DNA of 55,127 nucleotides from positions 1-55,127 of the forward strand of contig JAHIZT010000054.1 in assembly GCA_018814355.1 (NCBI GenBank). The letters are read 5' to 3'. A program made the position numbers and the translations under genes. Origin of the DNA: Candidatus Thermoplasmatota archaeon. Its GTDB lineage: Archaea; Thermoplasmatota; Thermoplasmata; UBA10834. Shown one piece after another: positions 8,561 through 15,631 of this stretch. Below the pieces are notes generated by a model. It had not been told where the DNA came from. It did not search any database and worked only from the letters and a program-made list of their open reading frames with translations. Position 1 is the stretch's first letter. Each line of letters starts with the position of its first letter.

Positions 8561-8572
8561 TTCTCGGCGTGC

Positions 8573-10291
8573 TTAGTTCAGTCCGGTGATGTAGCCCTTG
8601 TCGTCGATGTTTATCTTCTCGGCGACTGGTTCGACCGGCAGGCCCGGCATCGTCGACATCTCGCCCGTGATCGGGACGATGAATCCTGCACCTGCAGACA
8701 GCCTGACCTCTCTCACGGTTAGCGACCAGCCCTTGGGCGCGCCCTTCTTCTTTGGGTCGTCGGTGAGCGACAGCTGGGTCTTTGCCATGCAGAGCGGGAG
8801 CTTGTCGTTCCCGTTCTTCTCGATGGTTGCGATGTTCTGAGATGCGGTCCCGACATATACGACTCCGTCCGCCCCGTAGATCTCCTTCGCAATGATCTCG
8901 ATCTTCTTCTTGATCGGGAGCTTCTCGTCGTACAGGTAGTGGAAGTTGGACTTCTCCTTCTCCAGGCACTCGAGTACGGCCTTGGCGAGTTCGATGCCCC
9001 CCTTCCCTCCCTCAGCGAACACGCGGGAGTGGGCAGAGCGCACGCCCATCTTGTCGCAGTGCTTCTTGCACAGGTCAAGCTCTGCCTCTGTGTCGGTCGG
9101 GAATCTGTTCAACGCCACGACCACTGGCACGCCGAACTTGTGCATGTTCTCTATGTGCTTGTCCAGGTTGGCGAAGCCCTTCTCGAGGTACTCGAGGTGC
9201 TTCTTCTCCTCTTCCTTCGCCGGAGCGTTCTTCTTGAGAAGCGCATCTAGCTCGTCCTCGGTCATGTCGCCGTGCATCTTGAGCGCCCTAACGCTCGAGA
9301 CGAGGACTGCCACATCGGGCTTGAGGTTCGCGGTCCTGCAAACTATGTCGTAGAACTTCTCTCCACCCAGGTCGGCTGCGAAGCCGCCCTCGGTGATCAC
9401 GTAGTCGGCCATCTTGAGCGCGTACTTCGTGGCGATGATCGAGCTGTTGCCGTGGGCTATGTTGGCGAACGGAGCGCCGTGGACGAACGCCGGCTGGCCC
9501 TCGAGGGTCTGAACCAGGTTGGGCATCATCGCGTCCTTGAGCAATAGACACATCGAGCCGATGCCCTTCAGCTTGTCAGCAGTGACCGGCTTGTTGTCGT
9601 ATGTGTATCCAACCACGATCCTCGACAGCCTCGCCCTCAGGTCGGCCATGTCTTTCGATAGAGCCATGATGGCCATGATCTCGGATGCGACTGTAATATC
9701 GAACCCGCTCTCGTGTGGGATGCCGCCGTCCTTCCTGCCGCCGAGCCCGACAACGATCTTCCTGAGCTCCCTGGCGTTCATGTCCATGACCTTTCTCAGG
9801 ACGATCCTGGTCGGGTCTATCTGGAGCGTGTTCCTCTTGCCTATGTGGTTCTCGAGGAGCACCGACAGAAGGTTGTGGGCCGTGCCCACTGCATGTATGT
9901 CGCCCGTGAAGTGGAGGTCGATGTCCCACATGGGGTATATCTGGGAGTTACCGCCACCGGTGGCGCCTCCCTTGATGCCGAAGGTCGGCCCTAGCGAGGG
10001 CTGCCTCAGGGACAGCATGACCTTCTTGCCCAATACTCCGAAGGCCTGGCACATGCCTATGGATGTGACCGTCTTTCCCTCCCCCGCCTTTGTTGCCGTT
10101 ATTGCAGTCACGAAGATCAGCTTGCCATCCTTGTTCTTATCGAACTTCTTCAGGACGTCCAACGGGACCTTGGCCTTGTATTTCCCATAGAATTCAAGGT
10201 CGTCGCGGGAGAGACCTACCTTCTCCGCGATCTTCTCGATGTGCTGGACCTTCGCTGCCTGCGCAATCTCAATATCTGGTTTCATGGCCAT
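8573..10291 (-). CDS. fhs: Formate--tetrahydrofolate ligase
   Basis: Makes 10-formyl-THF from formate, THF and ATP, the entry step of the bacterial-type methyl branch of the Wood-Ljungdahl pathway and a formyl source for PurH. From the ATG at 10291 it is 572 residues, close to the usual 557; the 28 residues before it in the open frame look non-coding. Key features are the P-loop-like TATKAGEGKTVTSIGM near residue 65, LRQPSLGPTFGIKGGATGGG near 95, and DIHAVGTAHNL. The C-terminal end GEMSTMPGLP is also typical. It is minus-strand, just upstream of the Hdr-MetFV operon but separated from it by 166 bases containing a hairpin and a TATA element. folD lies divergently on the other side. Confidence 0.96.
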   Translation of the reverse strand: MAMKPDIEIAQAAKVQHIEKIAEKVGLSRDDLEFYGKYKAKVPLDVLKKFDKNKDGKLIFVTAITATKAGEGKTVTSIGMCQAFGVLGKKVMLSLRQPSLGPTFGIKGGATGGGNSQIYPMWDIDLHFTGDIHAVGTAHNLLSVLLENHIGKRNTLQIDPTRIVLRKVMDMNARELRKIVVGLGGRKDGGIPHESGFDITVASEIMAIMALSKDMADLRARLSRIVVGYTYDNKPVTADKLKGIGSMCLLLKDAMMPNLVQTLEGQPAFVHGAPFANIAHGNSSIIATKYALKMADYVITEGGFAADLGGEKFYDIVCRTANLKPDVAVLVSSVRALKMHGDMTEDELDALLKKNAPAKEEEKKHLEYLEKGFANLDKHIENMHKFGVPVVVALNRFPTDTEAELDLCKKHCDKMGVRSAHSRVFAEGGKGGIELAKAVLECLEKEKSNFHYLYDEKLPIKKKIEIIAKEIYGADGVVYVGTASQNIATIEKNGNDKLPLCMAKTQLSLTDDPKKKGAPKGWSLTVREVRLSAGAGFIVPITGEMSTMPGLPVEPVAEKINIDDKGYITGLN

Positions 10292-10325
10292 TCCAAACCC
10301 TCTCTTGGAGGGGGTAGCGTACACA

Positions 10326-10335
10326 CCTAAAAAGC
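10326..10335 (-). promoter_or_regulatory. Candidate TATA box for fhs
   Basis: Minus-strand GCTTTTTAGG about 35-45 bases before the fhs start codon, giving a predicted leader of about 15-20 bases. It is flanked by another AT-rich run (CGAAATTTCG). Confidence 0.45.
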
Positions 10336-10523
10336 TTTTTCGAAATTTCGACGAATATCGCAGCGTTTGATGCAATAGATTCGTTTGTCGAGGAGAACGT
10401 GGACAGTTCTCGTCATGGAGCCATGCTTTCAGGCCCGTTGCCGGGAATCGGGCCCATCGAGGAATGAAAACGCTATCGATTTTCGCTCACCCATCTCTTC
10501 GAGGAAGGCAATTTGCCAAGAAT

Positions 10524-10532
10524 CCTTAAGTA
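10524..10532 (+). promoter_or_regulatory. Candidate TATA box for folD
   Basis: CCTTAAGTA, centred about 36 bases before the chosen folD ATG, so transcription should start roughly 10 bases before it. The same CTTAAG-type core recurs before the polyprenyl synthase and rubrerythrin genes of this window. Confidence 0.5.
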
Positions 10533-10563
10533 CGGAATCTGCATCCCGTTTTCAGGTGGTCAC

Positions 10564-11454
10564 ATGGTCGCCCAAATCATAAGCGGCAACGAAGTCGCCA
10601 AGAGCATCAGGATCGAGATAAAGGCGGAGGTCGCCAAGATGAAGGCCAAGGGCATCGAGCCAGGCCTTGTAGTGATTATCGTCGGAGAGGATGCCGCATC
10701 CCAGGTCTATGTCAGGAAGAAGGGCGAAGCGTGCAACGAGCTGGGCATCTGTTCCGAGACGATCAGGCTCCCTGCAACCACCAAAGAGGACGAGCTTCTG
10801 AACCTCATTGACAAATACAACAAGGACCCGAAGTTCGACGGCATACTAGTGCAGCTCCCGCTCCCGAAGCACATCAGTGAGGAGAAGGTCCTGGTGAGGA
10901 TCGACCCGGGCAAAGATGTCGATGGCTTCCACCCGATTAACGTCGGCAAGATGGTCGTCGGAAGCGACTGCTACCTGCCCTGCACCCCGCACGGCATCCA
11001 GGAGCTTCTCGTTAGGAGCGGGAACGACCCCGCAGGAAAGCATGTGGTCGTGCTCGGCCGAAGCAACATCGTGGGGAAGCCTGTCGCATGCATCCTGATC
11101 CAGAAGGCGAAGGGCGCGGATGCGACGGTGACGATCTGCCACTCGAGGACCAAGAACCTCGCGGATATGACAAGGCAGGCGGACATACTCATCGCTGCCA
11201 TTGGCTCTCCTCAGTTCGTCAAGGCTGACATGGTCAAGGAAGGCGTCGTGGTGATCGATGTCGGCGTCAACAGAATCAACGACCCGACAGCGAAGGGGGG
11301 CGCCAGGCTAGTTGGCGATGTCGATTTTGAGGCCGTGAAGGAGAAGGCGAAGGCCATCACGCCGGTCCCGGGCGGGGTCGGTCCGATGACCATAACGATG
11401 CTGATGCAGAACACTGTCCATGCGGCCAAGGTCCATCACCACTGGAAGGACTGA
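10564..11454 (+). CDS. folD: Bifunctional methylene-THF dehydrogenase / methenyl-THF cyclohydrolase
   Basis: Interconverts 10-formyl-THF, methenyl-THF and methylene-THF, using NAD(P), and so connects Fhs to MetF. The ATG at 10564 follows AGGTGGTC and gives 296 residues, the normal FolD length; the 17 residues upstream in the frame are not FolD-like. Motifs are SQVYVRKKGEACNELGI with the catalytic Lys (about residue 55), DGILVQLPLPKHI, the Rossmann segment VVVLGRSNIVGKP near 160, and the C-terminal PVPGGVGPMTITMLMQNT. It is divergent from fhs and is followed by a 344-base gap before the acetyl-CoA synthetase. Confidence 0.96.
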   Translation: MVAQIISGNEVAKSIRIEIKAEVAKMKAKGIEPGLVVIIVGEDAASQVYVRKKGEACNELGICSETIRLPATTKEDELLNLIDKYNKDPKFDGILVQLPLPKHISEEKVLVRIDPGKDVDGFHPINVGKMVVGSDCYLPCTPHGIQELLVRSGNDPAGKHVVVLGRSNIVGKPVACILIQKAKGADATVTICHSRTKNLADMTRQADILIAAIGSPQFVKADMVKEGVVVIDVGVNRINDPTAKGGARLVGDVDFEAVKEKAKAITPVPGGVGPMTITMLMQNTVHAAKVHHHWKD

Positions 11455-11483
11455 AACATGTACTGTATCTAGCGGGTCGAGAA

Positions 11484-11502
11484 CCAGGACTATGAGTCCT
11501 GG
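11484..11502 (+). terminator. Hairpin downstream of folD
   Basis: A perfect 8-bp stem, CCAGGACT / AGTCCTGG, with a 3-base loop, about 30 bases after the folD stop. It is followed by a pyrimidine-rich stretch (CCCCTTGTTCTCCTTCT), which fits an archaeal transcription end. Confidence 0.45.
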
Positions 11503-11660
11503 ATCGATTCCCCTTGTTCTCCTTCTCGCTATGCCAATCGTCGTTCATCGAAACGCATTCGTTATTCGTCGTACTGGTACGAGAATCGTCGCCGAATGTG
11601 CCCTCAGTGGAAGTTCAACACCCGTGGCGATGTTATGAATCGGCGTGGTCGCAACGAAAA

Positions 11661-11670
11661 GCATTATACC
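11661..11670 (+). promoter_or_regulatory. Candidate TATA box for acetyl-CoA synthetase
   Basis: GCATTATACC is the most AT-rich element in the gap. It lies about 130 bases before the ATG, implying a long leader of roughly 100 bases. Confidence 0.3.
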
Positions 11671-11798
11671 ACCTTCAAGGATGCGGTCGATAGAAACCGA
11701 ACTGGCCCCTGCTGCGACTCCTATGGGAAGGTCGCATCCGGATTGCGGTCAGGTTTCTTGCAGACTAAGGATTCAGAGACAGCATTGGAAGTGATTGG

Positions 11799-13553
11799 AT
11801 GGCTGAGGAGAGCACTGAATTGATACACGGAGATCTTGTCAAGAAGGATCCCGCGAAGCTGCGATTGAAACCGAATCTACAGAACTACGTTGAACTGAGG
11901 AAGACCTTCAGGTGGTCGGACGCCGACAAGATGGTCGAGTGGTTCCCTGGCGGCAAGATCAACGCAGCGCACAACGTGATCGACAGACATGCCAAGGGGA
12001 CGCGAAGGGACAAGACCGCGCTCATATTCGATGAAGGAGACGGCAACTCGCGGATGTTCACCTTCCACCAGCTGTACGTGTTGACTAACAAGTTCGCAAA
12101 CGTGATGAAAAAGCTCGACATCAAGAGACAGGACAGAGTCTTCTTCTTCCTGCAGAGATCGCCCGAGCTCTATGCCGGCTTTGTCGGAGCGATCAAGGCG
12201 GGCGCAATCGCCAGCCCGATGTTCCCTGCCTTCGGCCCGGACGCCATCAGGGACAGGCTCCTCGACAGCGGCGCAGTGGCCATCGTCACCGACTCCGAGC
12301 TCAAGAAGAGGGTCTACGAGGTCAAGGACCAGCTCCCGGAGCTCAAGCACATGATCGTGGTCGGCAAGGATGTCGCCGCAAACGAAATCAGCTGGGAGAA
12401 GGAGATGGAAGCCGCATCGGACGAGTTCGACCCTGTCCCGATGGACCCGGAGGAGTTCATGTACATGCTTTACACATCAGGTACGACCGGCAAGCCGAAG
12501 GGCGTGGTGCACGCTCACAAGGCCATTGTGCAGGCAACCCTATCGACCAGATGGGTTCTTGATGTCCATGATGAGGACATCTACTGGTGCACTGCAGACC
12601 TGGGCTGGGTGACAGGCGTCGTTTACGGCGTCCTCGGCCCGTGGTCGAACGGCATCACACAGGTCGGCCTCGGTGGAAGGTTCGACCCTGAGAGATGGTA
12701 CAGGACCATCCAGAGCTACAAGGTCTCGATCTGGTACACCGCCCCGACCGCCGTAAGGATGCTCATGGCGAAGGGCGACGAACTACCGAAGAAGTACGAC
12801 CTCTCGAGCCTGAGAGCGAACTACTCGGTTGGCGAGCCGCTCAACCCTGAGGGAGTGAGGTGGGCTCTAGACGTCTTCGACCTCAAGCCCTTCCACGACA
12901 CTTGGTGGCAGACGGAGACCGGCAGCATTCTGATCACCAACTTCCCCGAAATGGACATCAAGCCTGGCTCTATGGGCAAGCCGCTGCCGGGCATCGAGGC
13001 TGCAATCGTCGACGAGAACGGCAAGGAGCTGGAGCAGGGGGAGGAGGGCAGCCTGGTTATCAGGCCAGGCTGGCCGTCCATGATGAGACAGATATGGAAG
13101 AACCCGACGAAGTACAACGAGTGTTTCAGGAACGGTTGGTACTACACAGGCGACACAGCCCAGATCGACAAGGACGGGTATTTCTGGTATGTCGGGCGCG
13201 CGGACGATGTGATCAAGACCGCCGGTGAGAGAGTCGGTCCGTTCGAGGTCGAGAGCGCACTGATCGAACACCCGGCGATTGTAGAGGCCGGGGTCATAGG
13301 CAAGCCCGATCAATTGAGGGGCAACATCATCAAGGCATTCATCGTGCTCGCGCCTGGCTACACCGAGACCCCTCAGCTGAAGGAAGACATTCAGAAGTTC
13401 GTCAAGACCAAGCTCGCCGGCCACGCATATCCGAGGGAGATTGATTTCGTCAAGAGCCTCCCGAAGACGAGGAGCGGCAAGATAATGCGGAGGCTGCTGA
13501 GGGCGAGGGAGCTGGGCCTCCCGATCGGGGATACATCGACGCTGGAGGACTGA
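11799..13553 (+). CDS. acsA: AMP-forming acetyl-CoA synthetase
   Basis: Activates acetate with ATP and CoA through acetyl-AMP; it could work toward assimilation or dissimilation. The 584-residue protein has the adenylate-forming signature YTSGTTGKPKG (225-235), the acetate-selective tryptophan motif DTWWQTETG, YYTGDTAQIDKDGYFWYVGR, the hinge region KTAGERVGPFEVES, and the C-terminal catalytic Lys at about 561 in KTRSGKIMRR, a residue often regulated by acetylation. It is shorter than bacterial Acs (about 650), mainly at the N-terminus. The ribosome-binding site before the ATG is weak. Acetate specificity is inferred from the Trp motif. Confidence 0.9.
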   Translation: MAEESTELIHGDLVKKDPAKLRLKPNLQNYVELRKTFRWSDADKMVEWFPGGKINAAHNVIDRHAKGTRRDKTALIFDEGDGNSRMFTFHQLYVLTNKFANVMKKLDIKRQDRVFFFLQRSPELYAGFVGAIKAGAIASPMFPAFGPDAIRDRLLDSGAVAIVTDSELKKRVYEVKDQLPELKHMIVVGKDVAANEISWEKEMEAASDEFDPVPMDPEEFMYMLYTSGTTGKPKGVVHAHKAIVQATLSTRWVLDVHDEDIYWCTADLGWVTGVVYGVLGPWSNGITQVGLGGRFDPERWYRTIQSYKVSIWYTAPTAVRMLMAKGDELPKKYDLSSLRANYSVGEPLNPEGVRWALDVFDLKPFHDTWWQTETGSILITNFPEMDIKPGSMGKPLPGIEAAIVDENGKELEQGEEGSLVIRPGWPSMMRQIWKNPTKYNECFRNGWYYTGDTAQIDKDGYFWYVGRADDVIKTAGERVGPFEVESALIEHPAIVEAGVIGKPDQLRGNIIKAFIVLAPGYTETPQLKEDIQKFVKTKLAGHAYPREIDFVKSLPKTRSGKIMRRLLRARELGLPIGDTSTLED

Positions 13554-13601
13554 GGTGTCGACCTCTGTTTCCCCACAGGAACTCATAGGACACGTGATGA
13601 C

Positions 13602-13838
13602 ATGACGGACGAGGATCACAACAGGCTGACAGTTCTTGAACACAAAGTCCAGGGGCTCAGGGAGATCCTATCGGTGGTGACTATTGTCGCTTTCACGGTG
13701 TTCCTGGGAATACCCATCGTCTCCTCGGTTGTAGGAGTCGGAACGTACTCCGAGTTCTTCGGGGCAGCTTGGAACACGACGCTTCTCTATGGACTGCTGG
13801 TTGCCAACACCGTAGGGTATCTGTGGAGCGAACTCTGA
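13602..13838 (+). CDS. Small two-helix membrane protein
   Basis: A 78-residue protein with a charged N-terminus (about residues 1-22, possible short coiled coil LTVLEHKVQGLREIL), a membrane segment at about 24-45 (VVTIVAFTVFLGIPIVSSVVGV) and a second at about 57-74. No family is recognised. It lies 48 bases after the acetyl-CoA synthetase and 12 bases before a larger membrane protein, so the pair probably forms one transcription unit, perhaps with acsA. Function unknown. Confidence 0.65.
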   Translation: MTDEDHNRLTVLEHKVQGLREILSVVTIVAFTVFLGIPIVSSVVGVGTYSEFFGAAWNTTLLYGLLVANTVGYLWSEL

Positions 13839-13850
13839 GAGGATGGTCAC

Positions 13851-14888
13851 ATGGACAAGAAGATTCGCAACACCATCATACTAGTCATCACCGTTTTTGT
13901 CTTCGTCGCCATCCAGCAGGGAATCCTCTACGCGGCCGACAAGGGGATAGGGATCGGGAATGTGCTGGTCATCGCCCATGATGCCGACGGGGATGAGCAG
14001 TGGAGTCTGGGATTGATACCCGAGCTCAGGACGATGGCGAAGGCTGACGCGATATCCCAGGGTATGAAGATCTGGGCCTCACCAGGTGATTACTCCGGGG
14101 ACTCGATCATGGGGATAACCGCGGCCATAGCGTCGGTCATGTGGATTGTCTGGCTGGGCATATTCCTCGGGTTCCCTGGTAATATCAAGCTGAAGAAGGA
14201 GAGGGTTCTCGGGCTCGCTGGACTCACTCTGCTCGTGGTCATGCTGAACCTCGTGTTCCTCAGGGCGATCGCCGATGCGACGACGTCTGGATCCGTTGTC
14301 AGGAACACGGCGGGGCATCTCTCTCTCGCTCTGAACAACACTGGAATATTCATGGCTATCCTGTTGCACAGGCTAGGCGTGGGAGTGAAGGACCCGGCGA
14401 TGCCGATGATGCCGGCCCTCGGCGCAACAAGGTGCGACAGTGCTCATGGCAATTTCTACAGGAAGTTCTACGGCGTCATGGCGATCCTCATCGCGGCGGC
14501 GCTCATCGAGATCGTCTTCCAATTCGCAGATGCGGCTATTCCCGAGGTTGCCGTGGACGCCTCCGTATGGCTGATATGGGGCGTGATCTTCATCGGTCAC
14601 TTCGGGACATTCCCGAGCGACTGGCGCATGGGCAAGCGGCCCAAGGGGATCGCCTTGATGCTGGTGCTCACGGTTCTCACCATCGTTGGCTTCTACGCAA
14701 TGCAGGTGGCCACGGGTGAGAGCATAGGCAGCGGGGTCTTGGAGACGAGATTGGCGAACGCGGGCTTGAGCGAGAACGCCGGACTCAGCCTGATGTTGTC
14801 GTGTTGGCTCGTCTTCTGGACGATCGCAGTCGGAGCCGCGGGATACTGCGACCCGGGCCAGTGCAGACCGGCCGAGACGAAAGCCTGA
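13851..14888 (+). CDS. Polytopic membrane protein of unknown function
   Basis: 345 residues with about seven or eight hydrophobic segments: near 8-28, 88-112, 120-141, 152-174, 207-229, 238-256, 267-286 and 312-332. The first is followed by a long hydrophilic stretch (about 30-85). A conserved-looking loop, MPALGATRCDSAHGNFYRKF, precedes the fifth segment, and the C-terminal tail holds GYCDPGQC. I do not recognise the family. The start follows a GAGAGGATGGTCAC stretch, 12 bases after the small membrane protein. A palindromic hairpin follows the stop. Being next to acetyl-CoA synthetase might suggest a transport or membrane-anchor role, but nothing in the sequence proves that. Confidence 0.65.
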   Translation: MDKKIRNTIILVITVFVFVAIQQGILYAADKGIGIGNVLVIAHDADGDEQWSLGLIPELRTMAKADAISQGMKIWASPGDYSGDSIMGITAAIASVMWIVWLGIFLGFPGNIKLKKERVLGLAGLTLLVVMLNLVFLRAIADATTSGSVVRNTAGHLSLALNNTGIFMAILLHRLGVGVKDPAMPMMPALGATRCDSAHGNFYRKFYGVMAILIAAALIEIVFQFADAAIPEVAVDASVWLIWGVIFIGHFGTFPSDWRMGKRPKGIALMLVLTVLTIVGFYAMQVATGESIGSGVLETRLANAGLSENAGLSLMLSCWLVFWTIAVGAAGYCDPGQCRPAETKA

Positions 14889-14897
14889 GTCCTTCGG

Positions 14898-14913
14898 GCA
14901 GGGAGCTCCCTGC
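14898..14913 (+). terminator. Hairpin terminator after the membrane protein gene
   Basis: A perfect 16-base palindrome, GCAGGGAGCTCCCTGC, starting ten bases after the stop and followed by a T-rich tail (TCGGTTCAATCATTTTC). Confidence 0.55.
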
Positions 14914-15016
14914 TCGGTTCAATCATTTTCCATGAGAGCATCTCCGCCTGCGACCAGTCCATGTAGGTCACTCCGCAAAGATTACCTATCGCCAGAGCCG
15001 TTTCCACCTCGCGCAG

Positions 15017-15625
15017 GTGATTGTCGCGACGGGAGAGAGATTCTCTGCTGCCATTACGAAGGCCTTCGGCGAGCTTAGCGCCAGGGATATTGAGTTGGTG
15101 GCCTCGAATTCTGGCGGAGTTGTTTCAGGCACGGAACTGCGGATCGCGGTCTTGGACAGAACCGCTCTTGTGGACACCGATGTTGGGACCGTGAGGTGGG
15201 ACGACGGGACCGAGCCGGAGGACACCCTCAAGGTGATACTGCTTCACTATCTCTTGGGAGCCGACGGCAGAATCGACGGCGAGTGGATGTCATTCCGGGA
15301 GTTCGAGAGCGGCAATCTCTACTACTCAGTCTTCCACGGAAGGGCGCTGGTCCAGTTGATCTCAGCGTTTGGATCGGACCCGGCCCGGCTGGTCGCCGCT
15401 TCGGTCAAGCTGGGCGGCACGAGAGTGGAGCGGGGCGATGCATCCTTCGACTTTCTGTTCTTTCCCCACCTCAAGATGAACATCACGATATGGAAGGGTG
15501 ACGACGAGGTCCCCGCATCGGCAAACATATTGTTCGATGCCGCTGCCGGCAGGATCCTTGGCGCTGAAGACCTTGCGCATCTCGCAGAAGATATCGCCGA
15601 GACGCTCGAACGCATGGCTAGGTGA
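15017..15625 (+). CDS. DUF3786-like protein
   Basis: 202 residues resembling DUF3786: an N-terminal helix (FSAAITKAFGELSARDIELVA), a beta-rich part ending in ILLHYLLGADGR, then WMSFREFESGNLYYSVFHGR, and a C-terminal beta segment ending in a helix. DUF3786 proteins are often encoded near corrinoid or Wood-Ljungdahl genes in anaerobes, though their function is not established. The start is a GTG; no ATG is available nearby and the ribosome-binding site is poor, so the start is uncertain. It converges on the end of fdhA, six bases away. It could serve C1 metabolism, but this rests on neighbourhood alone. Confidence 0.6.
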   Translation: MIVATGERFSAAITKAFGELSARDIELVASNSGGVVSGTELRIAVLDRTALVDTDVGTVRWDDGTEPEDTLKVILLHYLLGADGRIDGEWMSFREFESGNLYYSVFHGRALVQLISAFGSDPARLVAASVKLGGTRVERGDASFDFLFFPHLKMNITIWKGDDEVPASANILFDAAAGRILGAEDLAHLAEDIAETLERMAR

Positions 15626-15631
15626 GAACGA

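Larger units (their letters stand above)
11455..11798. other. Intergenic region folD to acetyl-CoA synthetase
   Basis: A 344-base stretch without a convincing gene. It contains the 11484-11502 hairpin after folD and an AT-rich GCATTATACC at 11661-11670 that could be the promoter of the downstream synthetase. A 75-codon frame at 11596-11823 has no recognisable family, a Cys/Arg-rich composition and overlaps the next start, so it is not called as a gene. Confidence 0.5.

Noticed and set aside
11596-11823. 75-codon frame in the folD-acsA gap
   Set aside because: No family, unusual composition, overlaps the acsA start and has no ribosome-binding site.
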